From: Chloroflexota bacterium
GTDB taxonomy: Bacteria > Chloroflexota > UBA6077 > JACCZL01
Reading direction: 5' to 3'
Assembly (NCBI GenBank): GCA_020845495.1
Contig: JADLFM010000166.1
Location: 124,001 to 188,000 of the forward strand
Length of the DNA stretch: 64,000 nt
Shown: positions 8,108 to 16,473 of the stretch, in pieces
Numbering within the stretch: the first letter of the stretch is position 1
Layout: each line of letters starts with the position of its first letter
Notes under the pieces: generated by a model
Database searches by the model: none
Seen by the model: the letters and a program-made list of their open reading frames with translations, nothing else
What the model was told of the DNA's origin: nothing
Position numbers and translations under genes: made by a program

Positions 8108-10552
8108 ATGCCCGATTCAGCGAGTCCAATCCTCCTCGTCAGTGGTGACGCACCGCTCGGAGCTCGCGTGCGGAGCGCTCTCTGCGAGGTCGCGCCGGTC
8201 AACAACATCCGGTCCATCGAGGATCTCGCCGCTGGAGACGACTCGCTGCGGTTTCATGTCGCAATCCTCGACGGAGCCTCTGCCGGCAGCGTATCCCCGG
8301 ATGCGATCGCGGAGCTACGCCAGCGGCTGTCTCGGCCGGTCGGGCTGATGCTGCTCGTCAGTGGCGGAGCGCGTCAGATCGCAGCGGGGCTTGCGGCTGG
8401 TGCGGACGACTGTCTGATGGTGCCGTTCGAGGCCGAGGAGTTGCAGGCACGGGTTCACGTGCTCCGTCGAGCCCACTCTCTGGGGGTGGCCTGGGAACGG
8501 CGAGGCGATCGGCTCGAGAGCTTGCAGCGCCTCACCGCGACCATTGCGGCGCGGCTCGACGAGGACACTGTCATCGAGATGGTGCTCGGCGAAGCCCGCC
8601 GACTGCTGCGGTCAGACGGAGTGGCGCTCTACCTCTGGGACGAAGAGGAGCGGGTGCTGCACCCGGCCCAGGCGAGTGAGGGGCACTCATTCGCACCACC
8701 CGGCGACCGTCGACCCGGTGAGGGAGTGGTTGGGCGCGCGTTCGCGGAGCGCGCGACGATCTGTGTGAACGATTATGCGACCTGGAGCGACTCACTCCCG
8801 AACCGGCGCGCGGCCGGCATCCATGCGGCCCTTGCGGCCCCGCTACAGATCCGCGAGCACGTGTTTGGCGTGGTCGTGGCGCGGCGAGACCGCTCGACAC
8901 GCGCCTACGACGCGGACGACGAACGGCTGCTGGAACTGCTCGCGGGACACACTGCCGTCGCCATCAACAACGCTCGCGTCTATGCGGAAGAGCAGCAGTT
9001 CGCGCTGAGCGCCGCGCGGCGGGCCGCCGAACTCGAAGCGGTCCTGTATGGGATGGTCGAGGGACTGCTCGTCGTCGACGTGGATGGCACGGTCACCTCG
9101 GTGAACCCGGCCGCCGCCCGCCTGTTCGGCACCGACATCGCCGCGATCGTCGGACGGCGGCTCAGGGAGGTGCTCGAACCGCTCTCCGAACGCGGCGATA
9201 GCGCACCTTCCGGCGCTACCTGGGCAGATGGTCTTCCGTGGGTGCGAGATGGCGTCTGCGAGTACGAGGTCGAGGCCGAGATCGCGGGGCAGGAGCGCAT
9301 CCTCGAGCTCGTCAGCACGCCGGTTGCACACACTCACGGCCTGGGCGCGATCGTACAGGTACGCGACGTCACCGATCGACGCCGGTCGGAGGAGCGGGCG
9401 ACCCAGGTTGAGAAGCTTCGGGCACTCGGGCAGATGGCTTCCGGCGTCGCGCACAACGTGAACAACTTGCTGGCCGCTGTCATGGGGCGTGCTGAGCTTG
9501 CCCGCCTGGAACTGGAACGCGGCAGATTCGATCCCGAGCGGATTGCCGAAGCGTTGCGCCTCATCGAGCAGGCCGCGGAAGATGGGGCGCAAACGGTGCA
9601 ACGAATCCAGGATTTTGCCCGTGAATCTCGCCTGGGGCAAGGCGTCACCATCGATCTGGCCGAGGCGGTCCGGGATGCACTCGCACTCACGCGTCCACAC
9701 TGGCGCGATGCGACCCTGGCGGCCGGGCGGCCGGTCCGCGTCGAGGTCGAACTTGGACGTGAGCTCTACGTGGCCGGTGAGGCCGCCGAGATCCGAGAGG
9801 TGGTGACCAACCTCGTGCTCAACGCGGTGGACGCGATGCCGCGGGGCGGCGAGATCCGGATCCGGGCCGAGCGCACGCGTGACGTCGTGCGGCTCACGGT
9901 GCGAGACACGGGCATCGGGATGACGCGCGAGGTCAGCAGTCGGATCTTCGAGCCCTTCTATACGACCAAGGCCGAGCTTGGGAGTGGGCTGGGGCTCGCT
10001 ATCGTCTACGGAACGGTGCGTCGGTGTGGCGGCCAGATCCGGGTCGAGAGCGCACCCGAGGAAGGCACGGCCTTCACTCTCGAACTGCCGGCCGTTCCCG
10101 CGCCGTCCGCCAGGCCAGGAACGTCCACAACGAGCGAGTTGCTCGAGGGGCCAACTCGGGGCATTCTGGTGGTTGACGACGAGCCGGCGCTCGCGGCGAT
10201 CCTGGCGCGGATGCTGCGGGCCGGCGGGCACACCGTCGATACCTGTACGAGCGGCGCCGAGGCGCTCGAACGGTTCGATCCTGCTCGGCACGAATTGGTC
10301 ATGACCGACTTTGGCATGCCGGACCTGACGGGACTGGACGTGGCCGCAGCCGTGCGGACGCAATCGCCATCGACGCCAGTCATCCTGGTGACGGGCTGGG
10401 CGCATCACCTCGCCGCCGACGAGCCGCCGGCTGGCGTCGTCGCCGTAGTCGCCAAGCCGTACCGGCTGGCTACAGTGCTGGCGGCGGTCGGGGAGGCTAT
10501 CGCGGCGGCGCTGCCGGCCGAACGAAGCGGTAGCCCAGGCCCCGCTCGGTGA
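8108..10552 (+). CDS. Soluble hybrid histidine kinase (REC-GAF-PAS-HisKA-HATPase-REC)
   Basis: An 814-residue cytoplasmic sensor kinase with no membrane segment. Order: a receiver-like domain (about 8-118) that keeps the Asp in AILDGAS but has V where the conserved Lys should be (LMVPFEAEEL); a GAF domain (about 150-300); a PAS domain (about 310-425); dimerisation with H449 in SGVAHNVNNLL; an ATPase domain with N-box NLVLNAVDAM, G1 DTGIGM, F FEPFYTTK and G2 GSGLGLAI; and a C-terminal receiver with phospho-acceptor D734 (MTDFGMPDLTG). The residue after the His is Asn rather than the acidic residue common in this group. The ATG at 8108 is preferred over an in-frame upstream start at 8033. The 3' end overlaps the convergent regulator gene by 56 bp. 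Confidence 0.88.
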   Translation: MPDSASPILLVSGDAPLGARVRSALCEVAPVNNIRSIEDLAAGDDSLRFHVAILDGASAGSVSPDAIAELRQRLSRPVGLMLLVSGGARQIAAGLAAGADDCLMVPFEAEELQARVHVLRRAHSLGVAWERRGDRLESLQRLTATIAARLDEDTVIEMVLGEARRLLRSDGVALYLWDEEERVLHPAQASEGHSFAPPGDRRPGEGVVGRAFAERATICVNDYATWSDSLPNRRAAGIHAALAAPLQIREHVFGVVVARRDRSTRAYDADDERLLELLAGHTAVAINNARVYAEEQQFALSAARRAAELEAVLYGMVEGLLVVDVDGTVTSVNPAAARLFGTDIAAIVGRRLREVLEPLSERGDSAPSGATWADGLPWVRDGVCEYEVEAEIAGQERILELVSTPVAHTHGLGAIVQVRDVTDRRRSEERATQVEKLRALGQMASGVAHNVNNLLAAVMGRAELARLELERGRFDPERIAEALRLIEQAAEDGAQTVQRIQDFARESRLGQGVTIDLAEAVRDALALTRPHWRDATLAAGRPVRVEVELGRELYVAGEAAEIREVVTNLVLNAVDAMPRGGEIRIRAERTRDVVRLTVRDTGIGMTREVSSRIFEPFYTTKAELGSGLGLAIVYGTVRRCGGQIRVESAPEEGTAFTLELPAVPAPSARPGTSTTSELLEGPTRGILVVDDEPALAAILARMLRAGGHTVDTCTSGAEALERFDPARHELVMTDFGMPDLTGLDVAAAVRTQSPSTPVILVTGWAHHLAADEPPAGVVAVVAKPYRLATVLAAVGEAIAAALPAERSGSPGPAR

Positions 10553-11201
10553 GGATGTAGCGGGGGCTCTCCGGGTCGTCTTCGAGCTTGGCGCGCAGAC
10601 GGCTAACGTAGACCTTGAGGTAGTCGGACTGATCGCGGTACTCGTCGCCCCAGACGCGAGCCAGGAGCGCTTCGCGGGGGACGACGTGCCCGGCGTTGCG
10701 GACGAGGTGAAAGAGCAGCCGGTATTCGGTAGCGGAGAGCGGGACCGGGTGGCCCCGCCTGGTCACCTCGCGGCTCTCGAAGTTGACCGAGAGGTCGCCG
10801 GCGCTGAAGGACGGCGCCACCCGCACCGGCGGGGGTAGCTCCGAGCGGCGCAGGACCGCTTTGATGCGGGCCAGCAACTCGAGCGGGCTGAACGGCTTGG
10901 TGATGTAGTCGTCCGCGCCGATCTCCAGGCCGCGGACCTTGTCGAGCTCGTCGCCACGCGCAGTCAGCATCAGGACCGGCGTGTCCGAGGTCTGGCGAAT
11001 CCGGCGAAGCACCTCGAAGCCATCGAGGCGCGGCAGCCCGACGTCGAGCAGGACCACGTCGGGGAGCTCGGTGTCAAAGGTGCTGACGGCCGACTCACCA
11101 TCTTCGGCAGTCACGATCTCGACACCCTGCCACTGAAGCTGAAGTCCCAGCGCGACGGCCTCGAGCAAGTCGCGATCGTCGTCAACGATCAGGATCTTCA
11201 T
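10497..11201 (-). CDS. OmpR/PhoB-family response regulator
   Basis: A 234-residue two-domain regulator. The receiver has the acidic cluster DDD near residues 7-9, phospho-acceptor Asp in VVLLDVGLPRLDG, and the KPF motif in DDYITKPFSPLELLARI. The C-terminal winged helix is complete (LSATEYRLLFHLVRNAGHVV ... YLKVYVSRLRAKLEDD ... RGLGYRF). It resembles KdpE/MprA-type regulators. It follows the GAF kinase gene on the same strand with a 20-nt overlap, which marks kinase and regulator as a cognate pair. Direct GTTTA repeats at 13002-13040, about 170 bp upstream of the kinase start, are its likely binding site. Its 3' end overlaps that of the opposite hybrid kinase. Confidence 0.92.
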   Translation of the reverse strand: MKILIVDDDRDLLEAVALGLQLQWQGVEIVTAEDGESAVSTFDTELPDVVLLDVGLPRLDGFEVLRRIRQTSDTPVLMLTARGDELDKVRGLEIGADDYITKPFSPLELLARIKAVLRRSELPPPVRVAPSFSAGDLSVNFESREVTRRGHPVPLSATEYRLLFHLVRNAGHVVPREALLARVWGDEYRDQSDYLKVYVSRLRAKLEDDPESPRYILTERGLGYRFVRPAAPPR

Positions 11202-12831
11202 CGGCAGCAGCCTCCGGGAGGGTCACGACGATGCTCGTGCCTCGGCCGATCTCGCTGCGGAGCTCGATACGGCCGTCGTGAAGCTCGGTCAGCGCCCGTG
11301 CGATGGGCAGTCCGAGGCCACTGCCCTGGGCTCGTCGCGACTCGTCCGTATCTGGGCGATAGAAGCGCTCGAAGACGAGGCTCTGGTCGCTCTCGCGAAT
11401 GCCGGGGCCGTCGTCGCGGACTTCGAGGCGGATCAGACCATCGGGAATCCGCCGAAGGTGCAGCCAGATTCTCCCGCCGTACCGGCCGTACTTCACCGCG
11501 TTCGTGAGCAGGTTCAGGGCGATCTGCTCTAGACGGCGGCGGTCGCCGTCGACACGGCAGGGATCGGAGCCGAGGTCGACGAGCAGGGACTGACGCCGGG
11601 CGTCGGCCAATGGCCGGACCGTAGCGGCCGCCTCCTCGACGACGGCGCGTAGGTCGAGTTGCTCGCGCTTCAACTCGAGCCGGCCGCCCTCGAGTCGAAC
11701 GAGATCGAGCAGATCGGTGATGAGCGAGCCGAGCCGGTCGCTGGAACGGTCGATATTGCGTAACAGGCGCACGTGCGCCTCGGGAGCATCCGGCGGAGTG
11801 GTGGACAGGAGCACTTCGGCCGATGCCTTGATCGAAGACAGCGGCGTCCGTAGCTCGTGCGACACCAGCGACAGGAATTGCGACTTCAGCCGCTCGAGCT
11901 CCTTGAGCTGTTCGCGCTCGTGGACCGCTTCGTCGTAGCGAGCGGCGTTCTCAACGGCGATGGCGGCCTGCGCGGCGAACACGGCGAGCAGTCGCGCATC
12001 CTGGCGGGTAAAGAAACCCTGGCGCTTGTTCGAGACTCGGAGCACACCGCGGGTGCTCGTCGCGCGGAGGGGAACGGCCAGGACCGAGTGTTCTTCGAGC
12101 GCCCTGGTCGAGCGGCAGGGGTCGCGCCGGTCGCCGGTGGCATCGTTGGTGATGTAGGGCCGGCCGGTCTGGAAGACCCGCACGTTCGGGCTATCGTCCT
12201 CGAAGCGAAAGCGCAGCCGCCACTCATGGGAGGCCGGAAAGCCATATGGCTCGGGGAGAGCGACGAGGGCATCGTTGAGGCCGTCTGGGACGAGGACAGC
12301 GGCGCGCTCGGCGTTGACAAGCTGGGCGGCCTTGCGGGCGACGAGCCCGGCGACGGCCGGCAGATCGCCGAGCTCGGTGATCGCCTCACTCGCCTCGCCA
12401 AGGCGTGTCAACTCGGCCAGCCGGTCCTGGAGGGCACGGAAGAGCCGCACGTTGTCGACCGCCATGGCGATCGGGCCGGCGAAGGCCCCGACGAGCATGC
12501 TGGCGCTTCGCGAGAATGGCCGGCGACGCGCACGGGCCACCGTCAGCATGCCGAGCCGTCGGCCCCGCAAGACGAGGGGAACGGGCAGGCGGGTCGGCAA
12601 GTCCTGCACCGGCTGGTCACCCCAGGGTCGGCGAACGTAGGCGATCTCCGGTGCGCCCGGCCCGCCGAGGCGAATGACGGCGACGTCGGCACGAACGGCC
12701 TCGGCGACGAGGACGGCCGAGCGGCGCAGGCCCTCGTCCAGATCGTGGGCTGAGGCAATGACACGCGGCATCCGCCCGAGCAGGCGCGCTGCCGCCCGGG
12801 AATTGCTTGTCGCGACCGACGCCGTGGCCAT
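11182..12831 (-). CDS. Soluble GAF histidine kinase
   Basis: A 549-residue cytoplasmic sensor kinase without membrane helices. It has two GAF-like regions (about 20-150 and 165-320), a HisKA domain with the H-box SLVSHELRTPLSS, then a HATPase with N-box LNLLTNAVKYG, G1 VRDDGPGI, F FERFYRP and G2 GSGLGLPIA. The second GAF region ends in DARLLAVFAAQAAIAVENA. It is the probable partner of the OmpR-type regulator, whose start lies inside this gene's end. The ATG at 12831 is preferred because AGGAG is directly upstream on the minus strand. A GTG at 12843 is in frame but lacks this support. The ligand is unknown. Confidence 0.88.
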   Translation of the reverse strand: MATASVATSNSRAAARLLGRMPRVIASAHDLDEGLRRSAVLVAEAVRADVAVIRLGGPGAPEIAYVRRPWGDQPVQDLPTRLPVPLVLRGRRLGMLTVARARRRPFSRSASMLVGAFAGPIAMAVDNVRLFRALQDRLAELTRLGEASEAITELGDLPAVAGLVARKAAQLVNAERAAVLVPDGLNDALVALPEPYGFPASHEWRLRFRFEDDSPNVRVFQTGRPYITNDATGDRRDPCRSTRALEEHSVLAVPLRATSTRGVLRVSNKRQGFFTRQDARLLAVFAAQAAIAVENAARYDEAVHEREQLKELERLKSQFLSLVSHELRTPLSSIKASAEVLLSTTPPDAPEAHVRLLRNIDRSSDRLGSLITDLLDLVRLEGGRLELKREQLDLRAVVEEAAATVRPLADARRQSLLVDLGSDPCRVDGDRRRLEQIALNLLTNAVKYGRYGGRIWLHLRRIPDGLIRLEVRDDGPGIRESDQSLVFERFYRPDTDESRRAQGSGLGLPIARALTELHDGRIELRSEIGRGTSIVVTLPEAAADEDPDR

Positions 12832-13001
12832 GCTGCTCCTCACAGGGGTCTGCTCCAGGGTATACCGCCCCGGTGAGGGTCTTGCCTATTTGTTGCCCGT
12901 GGGGTGTTCGCTTCGGTGCTCCGGTGCCTGTTCTGGCGGCGACGTGAGCAGGCCAGCCATCTCGTCGAGCCGCTGGGGCGGGCGCCGCGAGCGCGCCCGC
13001 T

Positions 13002-13057
13002 GTTTACCGCGCGTTTACCTGCATTTACCGGGGCCGTTTACGCGCGGCCGCTAGGAT
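13002..13057 (+). promoter_or_regulatory. GTTTA direct repeats with a -10: candidate OmpR-type operator
   Basis: Four direct repeats, GTTTA at 13002, GTTTA at 13013, ATTTA at 13023 and GTTTA at 13036, recur at 11, 10 and 13 bp. The last ends 11 nt before TAGGAT (13052-13057), a -10-like hexamer 47 nt upstream of the ferredoxin ATG. Helical-turn direct repeats in place of a -35 are how PhoB/OmpR-family activators bind. The adjacent two-component pair is divergent from here. Confidence 0.5.
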
Positions 13058-13104
13058 GCGATAGGTGCGGTGAAGTGTGCCCAGTCCAGTGAGGAGGCAA
13101 CGGC

Positions 13105-13401
13105 ATGACCTACGTGATCGCCGAGCCATGCATCGACGTCAAGAATCAGAGTTGCGTGGACGTCTGCCCGGTATCGTGCATCTATATTGGCGATGAGACC
13201 GCCGACCGGATGCTGTACATCAATCCAGATGAGTGCATCGAGTGTGGCGCCTGCGAGCCAGAGTGCCCGGTGACCGCGATCTTCCACGATTCGGCGGTTC
13301 CAGGTGAGTGGGCGGAGTACACCGAGATCAACGCCAACTGGTTCTCGGACGCGGACGGCGTCCGGGCGCGCGTCAACGAGTTGAGCCCACCCCAGGGCTG
13401 A
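13105..13401 (+). CDS. Seven-iron ferredoxin (3Fe-4S/4Fe-4S)
   Basis: A 98-residue soluble electron carrier. Cysteines 9, 17, 21 and 25, then 44, 47, 50 and 54, keep the first-cluster spacing (C-x7-C-x3-C) and CxxCxxC-x3-C second-cluster spacing of FdxA and Azotobacter FdI type ferredoxins. These carry one 3Fe-4S and one 4Fe-4S cluster. The acidic C-terminal tail [14 protein letters not shown] is also typical. GAGGAGG lies about 8 nt before the ATG. The gene is monocistronic: repeats resembling a response-regulator operator lie upstream and a strong hairpin follows. Its redox partner is not in the window. Symbol fdxA would be reasonable but is not proven. Confidence 0.93.
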   Translation: MTYVIAEPCIDVKNQSCVDVCPVSCIYIGDETADRMLYINPDECIECGACEPECPVTAIFHDSAVPGEWAEYTEINANWFSDADGVRARVNELSPPQG

Positions 13402-13418
13402 CATCTCTCTGCTCAAGA

Positions 13419-13456
13419 TCGAGGGCCCGTGCGAGATCACTCGCACGGGCCCTCGA
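13419..13456. terminator. Bidirectional hairpin terminator
   Basis: The 14-bp perfect stem GAGGGCCCGTGCGA (13421-13434) pairs with 13441-13454 around a 6-nt loop, and two more flanking pairs extend it. It lies between the convergent ferredoxin and lipoprotein genes. No T-run is present. Confidence 0.7.
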
Positions 13457-13534
13457 ACGTCCGGTCGTGCCGGCGAGAGCGGCGCGGAGCAACGGCCGTC
13501 GGCGCACGTCCAGCCCGCTGCTCGTGTGCAGGGG

Positions 13535-14146
13535 CTACGGGCCGCCGGCCCCGCCGCCGCGTCCACCGGGGAACGCGAGCGTGGGCTGTGGCTGTGGGGT
13601 GGAACGGAACGACGGGGTGGCGGTGAGGACCGGGCCGACCGTCGGGATGCCGAAGCCGCCGCCCCCACCGCCAGCGCCCGTCTGACCGGTGGTTCCGCCA
13701 ACCTGTCCGGCGCCGGCTGCTGCACCGCCGGCACCTGCCGCGCCCCCGGCCCCGGGAATCGGTGTCGGGATGCGTGACAGGGTGCCGGTCGGGATGGCGA
13801 TCTGGGCCGGCTGAAGGGTGGACAGGGCCACAGTGGGTGCGAGCGCCGCCGGTGCCGGCGTCGGATTGATCTGGAAATTTGGCGTCGGAACGACGATCAA
13901 CCCGCTGCCACCGACAGGGACGCTCGTCGTCTGGGCGCGGGGTTGGGCGATCCCACCAGCGACGGCCGGGCGTGGGATCGTCGGGGTTGGGCTGGCAGCG
14001 GCCGCCGGCGCAGCGGCCGGTGAGGGAGAGGCCGGCTTCGCGACTGGCGGAACCGGCGGGGCTGGCGCAGGGGCAGTACAGCCGAACAGCGCCAGGGCGA
14101 GGACCGCTCCGGCAAGGCGCCGTGCGGCATCAGTCGACGTTGACAT
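13535..14146 (-). CDS. Pro/Ala/Gly-rich lipoprotein
   Basis: A 203-residue low-complexity secreted protein. The N-terminus has a basic start, a hydrophobic core (LAGAVLALALFGC) and a lipobox ending in LFGC, so it should be lipidated on Cys and held at the membrane surface. The rest is mostly Pro, Ala, Gly and Thr with repeated PTP-type segments and a poly-Gly run near the C-terminus. No catalytic domain is visible. The ATG at 14146 overlaps the end of the PAP2 phosphatase gene by 17 nt, so the two are co-transcribed. Low complexity makes homology hard to judge. A spacer or wall-associated role is only a guess. Confidence 0.65.
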   Translation of the reverse strand: MSTSTDAARRLAGAVLALALFGCTAPAPAPPVPPVAKPASPSPAAAPAAAASPTPTIPRPAVAGGIAQPRAQTTSVPVGGSGLIVVPTPNFQINPTPAPAALAPTVALSTLQPAQIAIPTGTLSRIPTPIPGAGGAAGAGGAAAGAGQVGGTTGQTGAGGGGGGFGIPTVGPVLTATPSFRSTPQPQPTLAFPGGRGGGAGGP

Positions 14147-14678
14147 TCGTGTCTCCGCGCCGAACGAGCAGGCCGACAACCGTGCCGAGCGCGGCACCGG
14201 CCAGAACATCGCTCGGATAGTGCAGGCCGGCATATACCCGGCTCACGGCCAGAACGGCTCCCAGGGCGGCCATGGCGTTGCCAACCACCGGGGCGGCAGG
14301 GAGCGCGACCGTCGCCATGACCGCCGCACAGGCGACGTGGCGCGATGGGAACGAGCGGTGCGCCCCGTGGCTCACGAGCGCCCGAACGTCTTCGTGCGCT
14401 GCAAAAGGGCGCTTCCGTCCACTGAGCGCCCCGATCGCGCCGACCACGGCGATCGTAAGCGGCAAGGCGAGCATCGTCGCCAGTCCAGCGCACCGCCGGC
14501 GCCGGCCGCGAGATCCGGGTCCGCCGACGAGGAGCAGGAGGAGCAAGAGTACGTGAACCTTCGCCGTGTGACGAGCCGCACTGGCCATCAGGCGGTCTAG
14601 CATACGCCACCGGCCCACAAACGTGCGCAACACCCGGACGGTTCGGGCATCGAGCTGCTGGGCCAGCGCGGTCGGCAT
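14130..14678 (-). CDS. PAP2-family membrane phosphatase
   Basis: A 182-residue integral membrane phosphatase. The three PAP2 signature pieces are present: GRKRPF (87-92), PSRH (111-114) and SRVYAGLHYPSD (146-157). The catalytic histidines are H114 and H153 and the supporting Asp is D157. Hydrophobic helices flank these motifs. Known members dephosphorylate undecaprenyl diphosphate or phosphatidic/phosphatidylglycerol phosphates on the outer face. The ATG at 14678 starts just before the conserved region; longer upstream frames are Arg/Pro rich and unlikely. It is the first gene of a two-gene unit with the lipoprotein and diverges from the 3-hydroxyacyl-CoA dehydrogenase. Substrate is undecided. 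Confidence 0.85.
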   Translation of the reverse strand: MPTALAQQLDARTVRVLRTFVGRWRMLDRLMASAARHTAKVHVLLLLLLLVGGPGSRGRRRRCAGLATMLALPLTIAVVGAIGALSGRKRPFAAHEDVRALVSHGAHRSFPSRHVACAAVMATVALPAAPVVGNAMAALGAVLAVSRVYAGLHYPSDVLAGAALGTVVGLLVRRGDTNVNVD

Positions 14679-14708
14679 CGGGCGAGACGGTATGATGTGC
14701 GTCGCGGC

Positions 14709-14738
14709 GCTGTCAAGGGCCACGCTGTCAAGGGCCAC
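14709..14738. repeat. 15-bp tandem duplication
   Basis: GCTGTCAAGGGCCAC occurs twice in direct tandem (14709-14723, 14724-14738) in the divergent spacer before the 3-hydroxyacyl-CoA dehydrogenase gene. A TATGAT hexamer at 14691-14696 lies just upstream and may be a -10. Confidence 0.8.
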
Positions 14739-14797
14739 CACAGCCAGGGCCAGAGGGACGCGGGACGGTACGCGAACGGCGTGAGGAGGGGTACGAG

Positions 14798-15673
14798 GTG
14801 GGCATCGCGAAGGTCGGCGTGGTGGGGTGCGGTCTGATGGGCGCGGGCATCGCCGAGGTCTGCGCACGTGCTGGCCATGAGACCGTCGTGCGTGAGCTCG
14901 ACGAGGCGGCGCTGGGTCGGGGGCGCGATCGGATCCGTCAATCACTTGAGGCGGCGGTGCGGCGCGGGAAACTCGGCGACGACGAACGCGCGGCGGCCGA
15001 GGCTCGGCTACACGGCGTCACCCGCCTTGAAGACCTGGCTGACTGCGATCTCGTCATCGAGGCGGTGACGGAGAACGTGCAGGCCAAGCAGGACGTGTTC
15101 AGGACGCTGGATGGCGCGTGCCCGCCCGCGACAATCCTCGCCAGTAATACGTCGTCAATCCCCATCATCGAACTGGCAAGCGTCACACGTCGGCCAGATC
15201 GGGTCATCGGGATGCACTTCATGAACCCGGTGCCGGTGATGCGCCTGCTGGAGATCGTACGGTCGATAACGACCAGCGATGAGACGCTGGCGGCGTGCCG
15301 TGCGTTCGGCGAGGCGCTTGGGAAGCGGGTGATCGTGGCGAAGGACCGAGCCGGGTTCATCGTCAACATGCTGTTGGTGCCGTACCTGCTCGAAGCCATC
15401 CGGATGTACGAGGCCGGGTTCGCGTCGCGCGAGGACATCGACGTCGGGATGCTGCTGGGGACGAATCATCCGATGGGGCCGCTGACCCTGCTGGACTACG
15501 TCGGATTGGACACCACGTACTTCATCGCGAACATCCTGTTCGACGAGTTTCGCGAGCCGCACTACGCTCCGCCACCGCTGCTCAAACAGATGGTGACGGC
15601 AGGGCATCTGGGGCGAAAGAGCGGGCGCGGCTTCTACCACTACGCCGCCGGCGAGACGCCGCCCCAGCGATGA
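14798..15673 (+). CDS. 3-hydroxyacyl-CoA (3-hydroxybutyryl-CoA) dehydrogenase
   Basis: A 291-residue NAD-dependent dehydrogenase of the Hbd/PaaH family. The Rossmann motif GVVGCGLMGAG is at residues 7-17, with ADCDLVIEAVTEN and ASNTSS following. The catalytic region GMHFMNPVPVMRLLEI contains the active-site His, and the C-terminal dimerisation domain is marked by NHPMGPLTLLDYVGLDT and GRKSGRGFYHY. It oxidises 3-hydroxyacyl-CoA in beta-oxidation or butyrate-type pathways. The GTG at 14798 has GAGGAGGGG just upstream. Its stop overlaps the start of the HAD hydrolase gene as ATGA. Short- versus medium-chain preference cannot be read from sequence. Confidence 0.92.
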   Translation: MGIAKVGVVGCGLMGAGIAEVCARAGHETVVRELDEAALGRGRDRIRQSLEAAVRRGKLGDDERAAAEARLHGVTRLEDLADCDLVIEAVTENVQAKQDVFRTLDGACPPATILASNTSSIPIIELASVTRRPDRVIGMHFMNPVPVMRLLEIVRSITTSDETLAACRAFGEALGKRVIVAKDRAGFIVNMLLVPYLLEAIRMYEAGFASREDIDVGMLLGTNHPMGPLTLLDYVGLDTTYFIANILFDEFREPHYAPPPLLKQMVTAGHLGRKSGRGFYHYAAGETPPQR

Positions 15674-16473
15674 GCGGTATGGGCAGCACGACCGGGCGAA
15701 GCGCTCCTCAGGTGAGCGATACAGACGTAGCCAACCCGCCTGCGAAGAACGCTCAGGTACGCGGCCGAGGTACGCCCGCTCTCATCACGGCCTCTCGGCC
15801 AGGGCGCGATGGCGGTGAGCATGGCCTGATCGTCTTCGACTTCGACAACACCCTCGTCCATTCGAAGATCGACTTTCAGGGGATTCGGCGCGATCTGCTC
15901 GATCTGCTGCGGCGGGCAGGGGTTCCGGAGGCGGTCGATGAACGCCTGGCGCGGCTGTCCATCGGCCAGATCATCGAGACCGGCGAGGCCCACGATCCGG
16001 CGACCGGACCGGTGGCGTGGCGGATCGTGCTTGACTATGAGACGGCCGGAATGGAAGCGTCGACGATAGAGGAGGGAGCAGCGGCGACACTCCATGCCCT
16101 GCGAGACGACGGTTTCCGGCTAGCAGTGCTCACCAACAACGCGCGGCCGGCAACGCTCGCTGCGCTCGAGAAGTTCGACCTGCGCCCCGCGTTCGACCTG
16201 ATCTTGACGCGCGACGAGGTGCCGATGAAGCCGGATCCGGCGGGGATCGTGCAGGCCCGCGGCGCACTCGGCCCGTCTGGGCGGGCGGTGGTGGTGGGGG
16301 ACTCCTGGCTCGACGGCGCGGCAGCGCAGCGGGCGGTCGTGCCGTTCGTGGCGTTCCGGCCGCGCTCGGGAGTCCTGGACGAGCGCGGCGTGCCGTACTG
16401 GACGGTCATCGAGCGGCTGTCCGACCTGCCGCCGCTGCTCGCAGGGCCATGGCCGGGTGTAGGTGAGCCCTAG
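15670..16473 (+). CDS. HAD-superfamily hydrolase
   Basis: A 267-residue phosphatase-like protein. After a variable 50-residue N-terminus come motif I FDFDNTLVHSK (nucleophile and acid Asp), motif II LTNNA, motif III with the Lys in MKPDPAGI, and motif IV GDSWLDGAAAQRA. A helical cap lies between motifs I and II, as in phosphoglycolate phosphatase-like (subfamily IA) enzymes. It is translationally coupled to the preceding dehydrogenase through ATGA. Substrate is unknown. The long N-terminus may be real or may hide a later start near GGEHGLIVFDFD. Confidence 0.82.
   Translation: MSGMGSTTGRSAPQVSDTDVANPPAKNAQVRGRGTPALITASRPGRDGGEHGLIVFDFDNTLVHSKIDFQGIRRDLLDLLRRAGVPEAVDERLARLSIGQIIETGEAHDPATGPVAWRIVLDYETAGMEASTIEEGAAATLHALRDDGFRLAVLTNNARPATLAALEKFDLRPAFDLILTRDEVPMKPDPAGIVQARGALGPSGRAVVVGDSWLDGAAAQRAVVPFVAFRPRSGVLDERGVPYWTVIERLSDLPPLLAGPWPGVGEP

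Noticed and set aside
8843..10408. Long minus-strand frame opposite the hybrid kinase
   Set aside because: Antisense shadow of a complete, motif-bearing kinase; no domain in the translation.
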